DNA of 64,000 nt from positions 232,909 to 296,908 of the forward strand of contig NZ_OOHJ01000013.1 of assembly GCF_900323885.1 (NCBI RefSeq). The letters are read 5' to 3'. The translations under genes and the position numbers were made by a program. Shown here in pieces: positions 22,306 to 32,595 of the stretch. The notes under the pieces are model-generated. The model made no database searches and was not told the DNA's origin. It saw nothing but the letters and a program-made list of their open reading frames with translations. Each line of letters starts with the position of its first letter. Position 1 is the stretch's first letter. This stretch comes from [Actinomadura] parvosata subsp. kistnae (GTDB taxonomy: Bacteria; Actinomycetota; Actinomycetes; Streptosporangiales; Streptosporangiaceae).

Positions 22306-24731
22306 ACAGGATCGTCGTCGTAGGGTACGGACCGACGGCTCACCGGCTCGTCGAGACCCTGGCGGGCAAGGGCTTCGGCGGCACCGTCACCGTCATCGGG
22401 GAGGAGCCGCGGCCGGCGTACGACCGCGTGCACCTGACCTCGTACCTGTCCGGCACCAGCGCCGAAGACCTCACCTACGAGGTGCCGGCCGGCATCACGA
22501 CCAGGCTGAACACCCGCGTCACCGGCATCGACCGCGAGGCCAGGCAGGTCACGCTGGCCGACGGCGGCGTCGAGCCGTACGACGTGCTCGTGCTGGCCAC
22601 CGGCTCCGCGCCGTTCGTGCCGCCGGTGCCCGGCGCCGAGCACGCCTACGTCTACCGCACGATCGAGGACCTCGACGCGATCAGGACCGCCGCCAAGGAC
22701 GCCGTGGAGGGCGTCGTCGTCGGCGGCGGCCTGCTCGGCCTGGAGGCCGCCGACGCGCTGCGGGCGCTCGGCCTCAAGGCGCACATCGTCGAGATGAGCC
22801 CCTGGCTGATGCCGCGCCAGGTGGACGAGGGCGGCGGCTCGGTGCTGAAGTCGCACATCGAGGGGCTCGGGCTGAGCGTGCACGCCGGCGCCGGCGTCCA
22901 GGAGATCGTCACCGACGACGCCGGCCAGGTGACCGGGCTGCGCAAGCCCGACGGCACCCTGATCGAGGCGCAGGTCGTGGTGTTCTCGGCGGGCATCAGG
23001 CCGCGCGACGAGCTGGCCAGGTCCTCGGGGCTGGAGGTCGGGCCGCGCGGCGGCATCGTCGTCGACGCCGGGATGCGCACCTCCGACCCCGCGATCTACG
23101 CCATCGGCGAGTGCGCGCTGGCCGGCGGCATGGTGTACGGGCTGGTCGGGCCGTGCAACACCATGGCCGAGGTGGCCGCCGACCGGATCATGGGCGGGGC
23201 CTCGGCGTTCGAGGGCGCCGACATGTCCACGAAGCTCAAGCTGCTCGGCGTCGAGGTCGCGCAGTTCGGGGCCATGGACGGGGCGCTCGACGTCACCTAC
23301 ATGGACCCCGTCGCCGGCGTCTACAAGAAGCTGTTCATCAGCGACGACGCCCAGACGCTGCTCGGCGGCATCTGCGTCGGCGACGCCTCGCCGTACACGT
23401 CGCTGCGGCCGTTCGTCGGCAAGGCCCTGCCCGCCTCGCCGTCCGACCTGCTGTTCAGCGGCGCGGGCGCGCAGCTCGACCTGCCGGACGAGGCGCAGGT
23501 CTGCTCCTGCAACAACGTGTGCGCGGGCGACATCCGCACCGCCATCGCCGACAAGGGCGTCACCGACGTGCCCGGCCTCAAGGCGTGCACGCGGGCCGGC
23601 ACCACCTGCGGCAGCTGCGTGCCGATGCTCAAGCAGCTCCTGGAGAAGTCGGGCGTCGAGGTCAGCAAGGCTCTGTGCGAGCACTTCACGTACTCGCGGG
23701 CCGAGCTGTTCGACATCGTACGCGTGCGCGGCATCACGACGTTCTCCGAGCTCATCACCCAGCACGGGCAGGGCCGGGGCTGCGACATCTGCAAGCCGGC
23801 CGTGGCCTCGATCCTCGCCTCCCTGCACAACGGGCACGTGCTGGAGGGCGAGCGCGCCGCGCTCCAGGACACCAACGACGCCTTCCTCGCCAACATCCAG
23901 AAGAACGGCACGTACTCGGTCGTCCCGCGCATCCCCGGCGGCGAGATCACCCCCGAGAAGCTCATCGTGATCGGCGAGGTGGCCCGCGACTTCGGCCTCT
24001 ACACCAAGATCACCGGCGGGCAGCGCATCGACCTGTTCGGGGCCCGCGTCGACCAGCTCCCCGAGATCTGGCGGCGGCTCGTGGACGCCGGCTTCGAGTC
24101 CGGCCACGCCTACGGCAAGGCGCTGCGCACCGTCAAGTCGTGCGTCGGCTCCACCTGGTGCCGCTACGGCGTCCAGGACTCCGTGGGCATGGCCATCGCG
24201 CTGGAGCTGCGCTACCGCGGCCTGCGCTCCCCGCACAAGCTCAAGTCGGCCGTCTCCGGCTGCGCCCGCGAATGCGCCGAGGCCCGCTCCAAGGACTTCG
24301 GCATCATCGCCACCGAGCAGGGCTGGAACCTGTACGTCGGCGGCAACGGCGGCTTCAAGCCCCGCCACGCCGACCTGCTCGCCAACGACCTGACCACCGA
24401 CGAGCTGATCAGAACCATCGACCGCTTCCTCATGTTCTACATCCGCACGGCCGACAGGCTGCAACGCACGTCCACCTGGCTCGAGTCCCTGGACGGCGGG
24501 CTCGACTACCTCCGTGAGGTGATCATGGAAGATTCCCTGGGCATCTGCGCCGACCTGGACGCGCAGATGGAGCGGCACATCGCCACCTACGCCGACGAAT
24601 GGGCCGCCACGCTCGACGACCCCGACAAGCTCAGCCGGTTCGTCAGCTTCGTCAACGCCCCCGGCGTGCCCGACCCGTCCATCGTCTTCGCCAGCGAGCG
24701 CGGCCAGATCAAGCCGGTGATGGCCCAGTGA
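22302..24731 (+). CDS. nirB: Nitrite reductase (NAD(P)H) large subunit
   Basis: 809 residues. Order: FAD-binding Rossmann (VVVGYGPTAHRLVETL), NAD-binding (VVVGGGLLGLEAADALRALG), BFD-like [2Fe-2S] (VCSCNNVCAGDI, TTCGSC), then ferredoxin-like and siroheme/[4Fe-4S] domains of the nitrite/sulfite reductase family. The four cluster Cys are in SCVGSTWCRYG and GCARECAEA. It reduces nitrite to ammonium with six electrons from NAD(P)H in the cytoplasm, together with NirD. Start and stop both overlap the neighbours (ATGA and GTGA). Normal family length, no damage seen. Confidence 0.95.
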   Translation: MNRIVVVGYGPTAHRLVETLAGKGFGGTVTVIGEEPRPAYDRVHLTSYLSGTSAEDLTYEVPAGITTRLNTRVTGIDREARQVTLADGGVEPYDVLVLATGSAPFVPPVPGAEHAYVYRTIEDLDAIRTAAKDAVEGVVVGGGLLGLEAADALRALGLKAHIVEMSPWLMPRQVDEGGGSVLKSHIEGLGLSVHAGAGVQEIVTDDAGQVTGLRKPDGTLIEAQVVVFSAGIRPRDELARSSGLEVGPRGGIVVDAGMRTSDPAIYAIGECALAGGMVYGLVGPCNTMAEVAADRIMGGASAFEGADMSTKLKLLGVEVAQFGAMDGALDVTYMDPVAGVYKKLFISDDAQTLLGGICVGDASPYTSLRPFVGKALPASPSDLLFSGAGAQLDLPDEAQVCSCNNVCAGDIRTAIADKGVTDVPGLKACTRAGTTCGSCVPMLKQLLEKSGVEVSKALCEHFTYSRAELFDIVRVRGITTFSELITQHGQGRGCDICKPAVASILASLHNGHVLEGERAALQDTNDAFLANIQKNGTYSVVPRIPGGEITPEKLIVIGEVARDFGLYTKITGGQRIDLFGARVDQLPEIWRRLVDAGFESGHAYGKALRTVKSCVGSTWCRYGVQDSVGMAIALELRYRGLRSPHKLKSAVSGCARECAEARSKDFGIIATEQGWNLYVGGNGGFKPRHADLLANDLTTDELIRTIDRFLMFYIRTADRLQRTSTWLESLDGGLDYLREVIMEDSLGICADLDAQMERHIATYADEWAATLDDPDKLSRFVSFVNAPGVPDPSIVFASERGQIKPVMAQ

Positions 24732-25075
24732 ACTGGACGACGATCTGCGCCTACGAGGCGCTGCTGCCGGAACGCGGAGTCTGCGCCCTCGTCGAGGGCA
24801 CCCAAGTCGCCATCTTCCGCACCTACGAGGGCGAGCTCTACGCGCTGGGCAACCTCGACCCGTTCAGCGGGGCGTACGTGCTCTCACGCGGCATCGTCGG
24901 CACCCGGAAGGGCGAGCCGACCGTCGCCTCCCCCCTGCACAAGCAGGTGTTCTCCCTGGTGACCGGGCGCTGCCTGGACGACGAGACCGTGTCGGTGCCG
25001 TCCTACCCCGTGCGGGTGGGGGACGACGGTCGCGTCGAGGTCAGCCTCGAACAGCGGGTGGAGGTCGGCGTCTAG
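24728..25075 (+). CDS. nirD: Nitrite reductase (NAD(P)H) small subunit
   Basis: 115 residues from GTG 24728, which overlaps the nirB stop. It has the Rieske-like fold of NirD: WTTICAYEALLPERGVCALVEG, then ALGNLDPFSGAYVLSRGIVG, PTVASPLHKQVFSLVTGRCLDDE and VPSYPVRVGDDGRVEV. As in most NirD proteins, the [2Fe-2S] ligands of true Rieske proteins are not conserved (the Cys-x-His pair is replaced by Leu-Asp-Pro-Phe). It stabilises or supports NirB. Last gene of the nitrate operon. Confidence 0.93.
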   Translation: MNWTTICAYEALLPERGVCALVEGTQVAIFRTYEGELYALGNLDPFSGAYVLSRGIVGTRKGEPTVASPLHKQVFSLVTGRCLDDETVSVPSYPVRVGDDGRVEVSLEQRVEVGV

Positions 25076-25155
25076 CGGGGGGCCGGGTCCGGGGCGTCGT
25101 CCAGCGGGGGCCGGGTCCAGGTCGTCGTCCAGCGGGGGCCGGGTTCAGGTCGTCC
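25074..25155 (+). repeat. Three tandem GC-rich repeats of about 28 bp
   Basis: Units begin at 25074, 25103 and 25131 and share AGCGGGGGCCGGGTCCAGG with a GTCGTC tail. They start at the nirD stop codon and lie in the intergenic space before the leftward 76-residue gene. They may act as a transcription end region; no T-run or simple hairpin is evident. Could also be replication slippage. Confidence 0.65.
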
Positions 25156-25188
25156 GCTCGCACGGCGGCTTGGGCGCGGCCCTTCCGG

Positions 25189-25419
25189 CTATTCCTCCGT
25201 GCCTATCTCGGCCGGGGGATAGACGTGCGCTCCCCGGTGCGCCGCCGGTAACACACAGCGGCGGCCCGACTCGACGCTTTCGCAACGCTCGGCGTCCTCG
25301 CGCTGGGGGAGTGGTTCGGGGTTCGCCTGGATTCGCGGCACTGAAGGGACGCTATCGGCGCCGCCGTACGCGCTGGTATCGGGGCGGCAACGATCACGGC
25401 TCTGACCGGTCTCGCCCAT
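25189..25419 (-). CDS. Small Cys/His-containing hypothetical protein
   Basis: 76 residues, MGETGQSRDRC to the stop at 25189. The C-terminal part ERCESVESGRRCVLPAAHRG with His following is a recurrent actinobacterial pattern (C, C, H, H) that could bind zinc; this is an impression, not a family match. The N-terminus is disordered. The frame stays open upstream, but that stretch is antisense to the lipoprotein gene. The ribosome binding site is too close to the ATG, so the start is uncertain. Confidence 0.45.
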   Translation of the reverse strand: MGETGQSRDRCRPDTSAYGGADSVPSVPRIQANPEPLPQREDAERCESVESGRRCVLPAAHRGAHVYPPAEIGTEE

Positions 25420-25524
25420 TCCTGTGAACCGCGACCGTGAGCAATACCGGGACCAGGCAAAGGTGTCGTGCGGAGTGCCTAAACCGCGCATTCGCCGACG
25501 ACGCGCGGGGGCATCAAAGCGGCC

Positions 25525-26088
25525 ATGAGCAAGATTTCTCAGCGCAGGGCACTCCTGCTGGCCGCGATCGTGCCCGCCCTCCTGGTCGCGGGCTGCTCCG
25601 CGGGGAACAACACCCAGGCGATGAAGGGCGCGGCGAGCCCCGGCACGCCCACCGACATGGACTCCATGTCCCCCGAGGAGAGCGACACCTCCTCCCCCGA
25701 CGCCACCGACACGGGCGCCTCCCCGACGGACACGGCGGGCGGCGGGCAGGCCCAGACCGCCGTCCAGGGCTTCTTCAGCGCGGTGAAGTCCGGCAACGTC
25801 GACCAGGTCGTCAACTCCTTCTCCGACGACGCCGTCGCCGCCGTCAACGGCCAGGCCACGGCGGAGGGCAGCCAGGCGATCCGCACCCTCTTCCAGAAGC
25901 AGCTCCAGGGCAACGGCATGAAGCAGGCCACCCACACCATCGACGAGTCCCGCATGGCGGGGGACACCGACGCGATCGTCCGGTCCACCAGCAAGCAGGG
26001 CAGCGACGAGATGCGTGAGCTGTTCGTGCTCACCAAGGACGGCGAGGAGTGGAAGATCTCGCAGTTCATGAACAACAAGGCTTCGTGA
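25525..26088 (+). CDS. Lipoprotein with SnoaL/NTF2-like domain
   Basis: 187 residues. A lipoprotein signal with lipobox LVAGC (Cys24) is followed by a Ser/Thr/Asp-rich linker to about residue 70 and then an NTF2-like alpha+beta domain: AQTAVQGFFSAVKSGNVDQVVNSFSDDAVAAVNGQ and EEWKISQFMNNK at the end. The domain forms a pocket in relatives, but ligands vary widely. The protein should be anchored on the outer face of the membrane. Single gene with promoter in 25420-25524. Confidence 0.82.
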   Translation: MSKISQRRALLLAAIVPALLVAGCSAGNNTQAMKGAASPGTPTDMDSMSPEESDTSSPDATDTGASPTDTAGGGQAQTAVQGFFSAVKSGNVDQVVNSFSDDAVAAVNGQATAEGSQAIRTLFQKQLQGNGMKQATHTIDESRMAGDTDAIVRSTSKQGSDEMRELFVLTKDGEEWKISQFMNNKAS

Positions 26089-26625
26089 GCTTGGGGCGGG
26101 CTTGAGCGGCCCGTTCGAGGGGGGGCGGAGGCCGGCGGCCGGTCGCTTGACGCGATCGGCCACCGGCCACCTGCCCCCGGCCTGGCACCGGCCCCTCGGC
26201 GAGCACGATCCGCCTACCAGCCGCCACCCCGCACCGCCCCGCTGATCCCGCCCCGCTGCCACCCCACCTGCTGCCGCCTTGCCGCCGGCCAGCGGTCGGC
26301 CTCGCCACCCACTCGCCTCCACCCGGCGCTCCACCTGCCTGCTGCCGTTCTCCTGCGCCGCGCTACCCTGCCCGCCGCGACCTCGCCGTGCCGCCCCACT
26401 CGCTGCCGATCCCGGCCCGCCGTGACCCCCGCCGCCGGCTCATGGCAGCTCCGCCAGCTCACCCGCCTTCGCCTGCCATCGTCCCGGCAAGGGGCCTCCA
26501 GTCGTTGTGCGGAGGGGAGCCTTGGGGTGAAACGCTGGCGGAAACCTTGGCCGTAACTAGCCGTATATTGCATGGTTATTGTGTGACATATCCAGGAATG
26601 CGCATGCGTGCGTACGCTATATGGG
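26089..26625. other. Long intergenic region without a supportable gene
   Basis: The first about 400 bases are extremely C/G-rich with repetitive CCGCC-type composition; the open frames here encode only low-complexity Arg/Gly/Ala stretches. Around 26550-26625 base composition drops sharply toward A/T (CGTATATTGCATGGTTATTG), which is unusual for this window and could hold a promoter or binding site. I see no tRNA, terminator with T-run, or conserved ORF. Confidence 0.5.
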
Positions 26626-26919
26626 CTAATTCTGGGTGGTGTCGCCGGGAATCCGTGGGCGGATGCGGCGCTGGTCCACCAGTGCGAGGTAGACCGCGAA
26701 GGCGCCGCGTGCCCACATCTCCGCCTGTTGCGCGGTCAGCCTGATCTCCTCGCCCTCGTGCGAGACGATCATGTACTCGCCCACCGGCACCCTCCGCCAC
26801 GCGACCAGGACGCTCTCATAGACGAGCACGTCGAGCATCGCGGTCAGATATTCACGCTCGGCGGCGGACACGGCGTAAGCCTCCTCGCTCCTCGCCGATT
26901 TATCGCCCTTGCCCACCAT
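26626..26919 (-). CDS. Small conserved hypothetical protein
   Basis: 97 residues from ATG 26919, with AAAGGG eight bases upstream. Mixed alpha/beta look: EREYLTAMLDVLVYESVLVAWRRV, then VGEYMIVSHEGEEIRLTAQQ, then WARGAFAVYLALVDQRRIRPRI. No catalytic residues or membrane segment are obvious. It is divergent from the secreted protein at 27025, with 105 bases between the starts. The family is not known to me. Confidence 0.6.
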   Translation of the reverse strand: MVGKGDKSARSEEAYAVSAAEREYLTAMLDVLVYESVLVAWRRVPVGEYMIVSHEGEEIRLTAQQAEMWARGAFAVYLALVDQRRIRPRIPGDTTQN

Positions 26920-27024
26920 TGTGCGCGCCCTTTCGGGAAATGTCGCAGACCCATGTCGAAAAGCCGCCCGAATCCCGGAGAACCTCCACCCGCCCGCCGG
27001 TGTATCCACACCGGAGGTGGTCAC

Positions 27025-27747
27025 ATGAAGAGACTCCTGACCCTGTTGATCGCGACCCCGGCGCTGCTCCTCGCCCTCGGGGGCGCGCCGGCCGAGGCGT
27101 CCGGCGCGTGGGCGGTGACGTACCTGGATCCGGTGCCGCCCCGGTTCGAGAGCGGGACGTCGTACACGCTCGGCTTCTGGGTCCTGCAACACGGCACCCA
27201 CCCGTTCGAGGGCTCGATGAACCCCGTCGGGCTGCGGCTCACGCGTGCCGACGGCAAGACCATGGAGTTCAAGGGCATCGGGCTGGCCGAGGCGGCGCAC
27301 TACTCGGCGTCCGTGGTGGTGCCGAAGGGCGTGTGGAAGGTGGAGGGCATCCAGGGGCCGTTCCAGCCGTACGCGGTGGGCACACTGACCGTGCCCGGCG
27401 CCCTGCGGATCAACCCCCTGCCGCCTGGCCAGGCGGACATGATCGCGCAGACCGAGCAGCGCTACTGGGGTGACGTACGGCCACCCGGCTTCAAACCCGG
27501 CACCACGACCCCCGCCGCCGAGATGCCCGCCGCGTCCGCCGCCCCCGTGGTCACCGTCACGGCCTCCCCGCCCCCTCCGGCGCCCGCCTCGGACGGCGGC
27601 GTCCCCGCGTACACCCTGCTCCTGGCCGCAGCCGGCGGCGCGGTGGCGACATGGGCGGTGCTGGGACTCCCGGCAGCGCGACGGCGGCGGCGCGCGGAGG
27701 ACGAACCGGACCGCACCCAGGAGGACACCATCGTGATTTCTGGGTAG
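27025..27747 (+). CDS. Secreted, C-terminally membrane-anchored protein
   Basis: 240 residues from ATG 27025, with GGAGGTGG directly upstream. Signal peptide MKRLLTLLIATPALLLALGG-APAEA, then a beta-rich extracellular domain (WAVTYLDPVPPRFESGTSY, GFWVLQHGTHPFEG, GVWKVEGIQGPFQPYAVGTL) of a type that resembles immunoglobulin-like or YcnI-like folds. A Pro/Ala/Thr linker (about 155-195) and one C-terminal helix (YTLLLAAAGGAVATWAVLG) with an Arg cluster anchor it. It likely interacts with surface or metal partners; function unknown. Confidence 0.75.
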   Translation: MKRLLTLLIATPALLLALGGAPAEASGAWAVTYLDPVPPRFESGTSYTLGFWVLQHGTHPFEGSMNPVGLRLTRADGKTMEFKGIGLAEAAHYSASVVVPKGVWKVEGIQGPFQPYAVGTLTVPGALRINPLPPGQADMIAQTEQRYWGDVRPPGFKPGTTTPAAEMPAASAAPVVTVTASPPPPAPASDGGVPAYTLLLAAAGGAVATWAVLGLPAARRRRRAEDEPDRTQEDTIVISG

Positions 27748-27906
27748 GAGCGGGGGCAGACCGCCGGGGTGTGCTCCGACGCCCTCCTTCCCGAGCGGCC
27801 CGCGTCGGCGCCCACCCCGGCTCTCCCCTTTTCTCTTGAATCCGGGACAAATCCTTGGCGCGTGCGGCAGGGTCGGAAGTGTTGCCGATCTTCGTGAGGA
27901 TCACGC

Positions 27907-30900
27907 ATGGACTGGCCGAACTGCCCCTCCTGCGGCGTCGCCCTGACCGGAACGGTGGATGCCTGTCCCGAGTGCCGGCTGCTTCTGCACGGGCCCGCCG
28001 CCAGTGACTACCTGGATGTGGTGGCGGCGCTCGCCGAGCTCGACGGGCGGCGGGTGGAGTTGTTGCGGCGGCGGGAGGAGGCGCTCGCTGGGATGCGGGC
28101 GGCCACCGACGCCGCTCGTATCGCAGCGGATGCAGCGGATGCAGTGGACCCGGCGTCGGTGGTCGCCGGCGTGCCGGTGGTGGCTGAAGGTGTGCCGGTT
28201 GCGGGGGTGGGCGGGGAGGGGGAGCGGGGGCCGCGGCGGGATCTGTCGCATCGGGCGGTGCAGAATGTCCTGCTGCTGCTCGGTGGGACGCTGCTGTCCA
28301 TCGCGGCGGTGGTGTTCACGCTGGTGAGCTGGCAGGTGCCAGCTTTGCGGGCGCTCATTCTGACCGTGTTCACGGTGGCGGTGCTGGCCGCGCCGTGGTT
28401 GCTCGTGCGGCGGCGGCTGGTGGCGACGGCCGAGACGGTGGCGTTGCTCGGGCTCGTGCTGATCCCCTTGGACGGGGTTGCCGTCATGCAGGTGTTCGGT
28501 GACGGTGGCGGTGGTGGTGCGGGGCCCGAAGTCGATTCGCTGTGGGGGTGGGCGGTTGCGGCTGCGGGGTTGAGTCTGGTCTGGGCGGTGTACGCGTGGT
28601 GGGCGCCTCTGCGGTTGCCGACGCCGGTCGCGATCGTTCTGGCTCAGGTTCCGTTGCCGCTGGCGGCGCTGGCCGGGGTGGGTTCGGGGCCGCTCGATGA
28701 CGTGCCGGGCCTGGCGGGGGCGCTGGTGGTCGATGCCGCGTTCGACCTGGTGTTGTGGCGGGTGGCGCGCAGGGCTCGGGTCGCGGTTGAGTACGTGACG
28801 ACGGCCGTGGCCGGGCGGTGGCGTGGGTCGGCGGGGTGGGGGTCGCAGCGTTCGCGATGGTGGTGGTGATGGCCGGTGACGGGTTCGTTCCCATCACGGA
28901 TCCTCGGCCCGTTCTGGTGACGGGGCTTTCGCCCGGGGTGGGGCTCGTGCTGGGTGGGGCGGCGGTGGTGGCCGTTCTGTGGGCGGGCGCTACTCGGGGC
29001 AGGGGTGCCCGGCTGGTGATCGGGGCGGGTGGGGCGCTCGCCGGCGTGGGCGCCGGGTGTGCTCTGACCGCCTCCGTCGTGCCTGGCGTGGACGGGGCCG
29101 CGGTGGCCGCCTGCGCGGCGTCGCTGGTCCTGGTCGTGGCGCTGTGGCTGCCTGCTCGGCTGCGGGACGGCGTTCGTACGGGTGGCGCGCTCGTCCTCGG
29201 CGTGGCCGCATGCTTGCAGGCGCAGGCCGTGATCGCGGTGGCGCTCGGCCCCCTTGGGTGGCTCACCTCCGCCTGGGGGGAGCGGGCCGGGCGCGCGTCC
29301 GAGCTGCTCGGGCCCGATCTTCGCTGGGACGACGCCGGGGCCGCGCCCGTGGTGATGGCGGCCGTGGCGGTGGGGTCGGCGCTCGTGCCGGCCGGGCGTG
29401 AGGGTTGGACGCCTGCGTTACGGCGGATGTCCTGCCTGGTCAGTGGGTGTCTGGCTGTGGTCATGGCGCCGGTGTCGGCGGGGCTGGGGTACGAGGTGGG
29501 GCTCGGCGTGGTCGTGGCGCTCGCCTCCGCGCTGATGTGGCGGGCGGCTGCTCACAGGCCCGCGTCGGGCGGTGGCGGGGCCGGGTCGAGCGGGCGCGGT
29601 GGCGTGGGGGTGTTGTGGGTCGGCGGGTATCTGGGTGGGCTGGCCATGTGCTGGGGGCTGGCCGATCGGACGGCCAGTGTGACGGTGGCCGGCGTGCTGG
29701 CGGTGGTGTGGGCCGGGTGTGCCGTGGCCGGCCGGACGAAGGGCGTGCAGGCCGTGGGCGGGGCCGGGGCGACGGTGGCAGCGGGGATGCTGGTCTGGGG
29801 ATGTTCGGGAGCGGGCTGGCGGCGGCCGTGGCGATGCTGGGCGTGCGGGCCGGCACACTCGTCGTCACCCGGCCGTCCCGGAAGCTGGCCGCCGCCGTCG
29901 TACGGGCCGGGCGCACCAGCACCACCCTGGCGCTCGGCATCCTCGACCGGTTGACCAGGCTCGTACGGCCCGGCGGCAGGACGGCGGTCGAGGCGGCGGC
30001 CATGGTGGTGGCGTTGCTGGCGCTGGCCCAGTACAGGTTCGGACCGGAGCACGTAACCGCTGGTGAGGGGCTGCCGCTCCTGCCGGGGCGGCTGGGTGAC
30101 GAGATGCCGGCGCTGCTGCTGGCGGTCGGCGCGGTGCTGGCGGCGGCCTCCGCGTGGCGCCGCCCCCGGGGAGCGTGGCGGACGGTGGCGGCGGTCGAGG
30201 CGTGCCTGCTGGCCGTGCTGGCGCCGCTGCCGCTCAGCGGGGCCGCCGTGCCCGCGCTCGTCGGCCCGTACGGCTGGCTGACCCACGCCTGGGCCGGTGC
30301 GGCGGAAGGGGCGCGTGCGGCGCTCAGCCCGGCGGGGCCGTGGCAGGCGCAGCCGCTGCTGATGCCCGTGCTGGTGCTGGCCGGGGCGGCCGGCGCGCTC
30401 GCCGTGTGGGCGCGCTGGGGCAGGCAGGCCGCCATGGGGGTGGCCGGGATCGCGTTCCCGGTGGCGGCGACGGCGTTGCCGGTGGTGGCAGACCTGCCGT
30501 ACTGGGCGGCGCTGGCGTTCCTCGTCGCGCTGACGGCCGCGCTGGCGCTCTGGTCGGCGGTGAGCCGGTCGGCGGCGGGCGGGGCGAGCCTGTGGACGGC
30601 GACGCTGGCCGTGTCCTGGTCGCTGGCCGACCGGACGGCGACGCTCGCGGTGCTGGCGGCGATCGCGGTGACGGCGCTGCTGTGTGCGGTCCGGGGCAAG
30701 GGGTCGCCGGTGACGAGCGTGGCCGCGACCGTCACCGGGCTGGCCGTCGGGGCGGAGAGCGTGGCCGCGGCGCTGGGCGGCGGCCTCGGACGGTCGGACG
30801 CCGCGCTGGTCCTGCTCCTGGTGATCGTGCTGCTGTCGCGGGCCGCCGCGCTGCCCGTCCTGCCCGCCGCCGTGGCGGGGCCGCTCGGGGCGGCGGCGCT

Positions 30901-32595
30901 GGCGTTGTGGCCGGTGGCGATGCTGCTGGCACGGGACGTGGCCCGGCTGTCCCTGGTGCTGGCCGCCGGCGGGCTGGCGCTGGCCGCGTCGGCGTGGCGG
31001 CTGAAGGGCGCGGTCAGGCCCGGGGCGTACGCGCTGGCGGGCGCGGCGTCCGCGGTGGCGGTCCTGCCGCACGTGCCGGTGTGGGCGGAGGTGCTGGGGT
31101 TCCCGTACCAGGGGGTCGGGCGGCCGTGGCGGGAGCTGTTCGGCGGGTGGGTGCCGCGACCGGAGGTGTGGGACTCCGGGCTGCCGATGGTTGCGGGCTT
31201 CAGTTTTGTAAGGGCGGAGGTGGCGACGGCGCTCGGCGCCGGGGTGTTCGCGGTGGCCACAGCCGTGATCATCGCGCGGCGGCTGCGCGGGGACGTGGCG
31301 GCGCGGTCCGTGGCGACCGTGGCCGTGCCGGTGTGCCTGGTCTTGGTGCCGCCCGTGGCTGAGCTGGCGTACCCGTGGGTGCTGATCTTCCACGGGGTGG
31401 TGCTGGTGGCGCTGGCCGTGCAGGCGTCCGCCGGAGCGGGGGCGGCCGGGGTGATGGCGTTGCTCGCGGGCGGGCACGTGGTGGCGTGGTCGCTGGACGT
31501 GGAGGCGTACACGCTGGCGGTCCTCGCCGGGATCACCCTGCTCGGCGTGGCGGCCTCGGGGTGGCGCGCGGGGCGGCGGCCCGGACAGGGGCGGCGGCGT
31601 CCGCGACCGTCGCGGCGGGTGGGCTGGCGGCGGCCTCGGCGCTGTCGGCGGGGCTGCCGGGGGAGGAGGCGGCGTTCGCGGTGCTGGGCGTCGCGGCCGT
31701 GGCCGTCCTCGCCGCGGCCCGGCTCGCGACCCTCCGGAGGGCGGTTCCTGGTGCGGCTCGGGCCGGGGCACTCGGACGGGTCGTCGTCCCTGCGGGGGCT
31801 CAGGCCGGGGCGGGCCCGCATGGGTCGGTCGAGGTTGTGGGCCGTGCTCAGGTGGTCGAGAGGGCGGAGGCGGTCGGCGGGGCTCAGGCGGTCGAGAGCG
31901 GCGGGGCGGTCGGCAGGGCCGGCGGGGTCGCCGTGGCCTTCGGGGTTGCGGAAGGGGCCGAGGTGGCGGGGTGGGGGGTGGCCGTTGCCGGGGTGGTGAT
32001 GGCGGGGGGCGATCGCGGGCTGCTCAGCCTGGCGCTCGCCAGTGCCGGTGTGCTCGCGCTCCTCGTCGCCCTGCGTCCCGACCGGCGGGCCGCCGTGTGG
32101 GCCGGGCTGGGGCTGCTGCAGGTGGCGCTCTGGCTGCGGCTCGCGCTGTCCGGTGTCGTCGCGCCCGAGGCGTACACCGTGCCCCTGTCGGTGGCCGGGC
32201 TGGTCGGGGCGTGGCTGGCCAGGCGGCGCGATCCCGGGATCTCCTCCTGGAGCGGGTACGGCCTGGCGCTGGCGCTGACGTTCCTGCCCAGCGCGTACGC
32301 CGCCTGGCACGACCCCGGCCTGGCCAGGCCGCTGCTGCTGGGCGTGGCCGCGTTCGCCGCGACGCTGGCCGGGGCGCGGGCGCGGTTGCAGGCGCCGCTC
32401 ATCCTCGGCGGGGCGGTGCTGGTGGTGACGGCGGCGCACGAGTTCGCGCCGGCGCTGGCCGAGCTGGTGGGTCAGGGGCCGCGCTGGGTGCCGATCGCGG
32501 TGGCGGGGGCGTTCCTGCTGTTCACCGGCGCCACGTACGAGCACCGGCTGCGCGACCTGCGCAAGATCCGCCGGCTGATCGTCAGGATGCGCTGA
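27907..32595 (+). pseudogene. SCO7613-type giant polytopic membrane protein, broken by three frame breaks
   Basis: Read across frames, this is one about 1560-residue protein: a zinc-ribbon start (CPSCGVALTGTVDACPEC), a short coiled segment, then dozens of membrane helices ending in TYEHRLRDLRKIRRLIVRM. This order fits actinobacterial SCO7613 C-terminal-domain membrane proteins. The frame changes at about 28812-28825, 29800-29812 and 31560-31590; pieces run 27907-28869, to 29954, to 31999, and to 32595. Each break equals loss of one base next to a G-run, and hydrophobic sequence continues exactly across each joint. That suggests base-calling errors; true decay is the alternative. Function unknown. 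Confidence 0.7.

Noticed and set aside
21933..24578. Open frame of 881 codons antisense to nirB
   Set aside because: Codon-bias shadow; no start signal and no domain.
26214..26573. 119-codon leftward frame in the 26-kb gap
   Set aside because: Arg/Gly-rich low complexity, no ribosome binding site, extends into the A/T-rich island.
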